Source: Rhodobacter sp. (lineage in GTDB: Bacteria; Pseudomonadota; Alphaproteobacteria; Rhodobacterales; Rhodobacteraceae). From it: a stretch of DNA of 6,479 bases. Position numbers and translations under genes: made by a program. The stretch lies in NCBI GenBank assembly GCA_013824055.1, contig PNNE01000341.1:1-6479 (forward strand). The letters are read 5' to 3'. The notes under the pieces are model-generated. The model was given only the letters and a program-made list of their open reading frames with translations. It had not been told where the DNA came from and made no database searches. Shown in pieces: positions 6,057 through 6,479 of this stretch (position 1 is the stretch's first letter; every line of letters starts with the position of its first letter).

Positions 6057-6479
6057 ATGCAGGGCTCGGCCAACCTCAACCTGATGATCAAGGCCGCGCG
6101 CAAGGCGGGCCGCAGCCTGGTGAAGGACTTCCGCGAGGTCGAGAACCTGCAGGTCTCGGCCAAGGGGCCGGGCGATTTCGTCACCAAGGCGGATCGTGAG
6201 GCCGAGCGGATGATCAAGGAGGAACTCCTTGGCGGTCGCCCGACCTATGGCTGGATCGGCGAGGAAACCGGCGTGACCGCAGGCGCCGACCCGACCCGGC
6301 GCTGGATCGTCGATCCCCTGGACGGGACGACGAACTTCCTGCACGGGATGCCGCATTGGGCAGTGTCGATCGCGCTGGAACACAAGGGCGAGATCGTCTC
6401 GGCCGTGGTCTATGATCCGGCCAAGGACGAGATGTTCTGGGCCGAAAAGGGCGCAGGCTGCTGGCTGAACGACAACCGG
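6057..6479 (+). CDS. suhB: inositol monophosphatase family protein (SuhB-like; N-terminal part, cut by window end)
   Basis: The first 141 codons are present and the reading frame is open at the window edge; family members are usually about 260-270 aa, so nearly half is missing. ATG 6057 follows GGGAG (6046-6050) with 6 bases between. An in-frame ATG at 6039 lacks a good ribosome-binding site and would add only MLRERT. The N-terminal helix MQGSANLNLMIKAARKAGR resembles alphaproteobacterial homologues. Metal- and phosphate-binding motifs are intact: DFVTKADREAE near residues 40-50, GEE with E69-E70, and DPLDGTTNF beginning at D86 with D89. These enzymes hydrolyse phosphate monoesters such as inositol-1-phosphate with Mg2+ and are inhibited by Li+. 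SuhB of E. coli also acts in rRNA transcription complexes. The true substrate cannot be deduced, so the symbol is by family resemblance only. Confidence 0.9.
   Translation, partial: MQGSANLNLMIKAARKAGRSLVKDFREVENLQVSAKGPGDFVTKADREAERMIKEELLGGRPTYGWIGEETGVTAGADPTRRWIVDPLDGTTNFLHGMPHWAVSIALEHKGEIVSAVVYDPAKDEMFWAEKGAGCWLNDNR

Noticed and set aside
1..6479. CRISPR arrays, tRNA/rRNA genes, insertion sequences, phage or toxin-antitoxin genes
   Set aside because: No spaced direct repeats, clover-leaf sequences, transposase motifs or small paired ORFs with ribosome-binding sites were found; the window reads as ordinary chromosomal genes.

Overview
The window is high-G+C DNA whose gene content and protein style point to an alphaproteobacterium of the Rhodobacterales, Paracoccus/Rhodobacter-like. 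The markers are a PutA without a DNA-binding domain next to a divergent Lrp-type PutR, a DUF1194 protein, and an inositol-monophosphatase protein with the N-terminus typical of that order. The assignment rests on protein resemblance read by eye, not on a database search.

Layout: (1) The 5'-cut end carries the N-terminal 105 codons of an Lrp/AsnC regulator (putR) on the minus strand. (2) A 104-base divergent intergenic region holds weak promoter-like elements and small dyads. (3) putA (plus strand, 1166 aa) encodes bifunctional proline dehydrogenase / P5C dehydrogenase, type B, with the C-terminal ALDH-superfamily-like domain and terminal conserved motif but no N-terminal ribbon-helix-helix. 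(4) A rhomboid intramembrane serine protease follows 31 bases after putA. (5) Next is a secreted DUF1194 (von Willebrand A-like) protein with a MIDAS motif. (6) A small secreted L,D-transpeptidase (YkuD domain) follows. (7) The 3' end holds the first 141 codons of an inositol monophosphatase family protein (SuhB-like). No stretch over 300 bases lacks a gene; the longest gap is 116 bases.

How they work together: putR and putA form a familiar proline-catabolism unit in which the regulator senses proline and controls the divergent enzyme gene. The next three genes all act at the envelope (membrane protease, periplasmic VWA-like protein, periplasmic peptidoglycan cross-linker). Their spacings and separate promoter-like elements do not prove a shared operon or pathway.

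I see no undescribed multi-gene system. The most unusual signal is a perfect 11-bp inverted repeat that brackets the ribosome-binding site and start codon of the rhomboid gene just after the putA stop codon. It could make rhomboid translation depend on putA translation.
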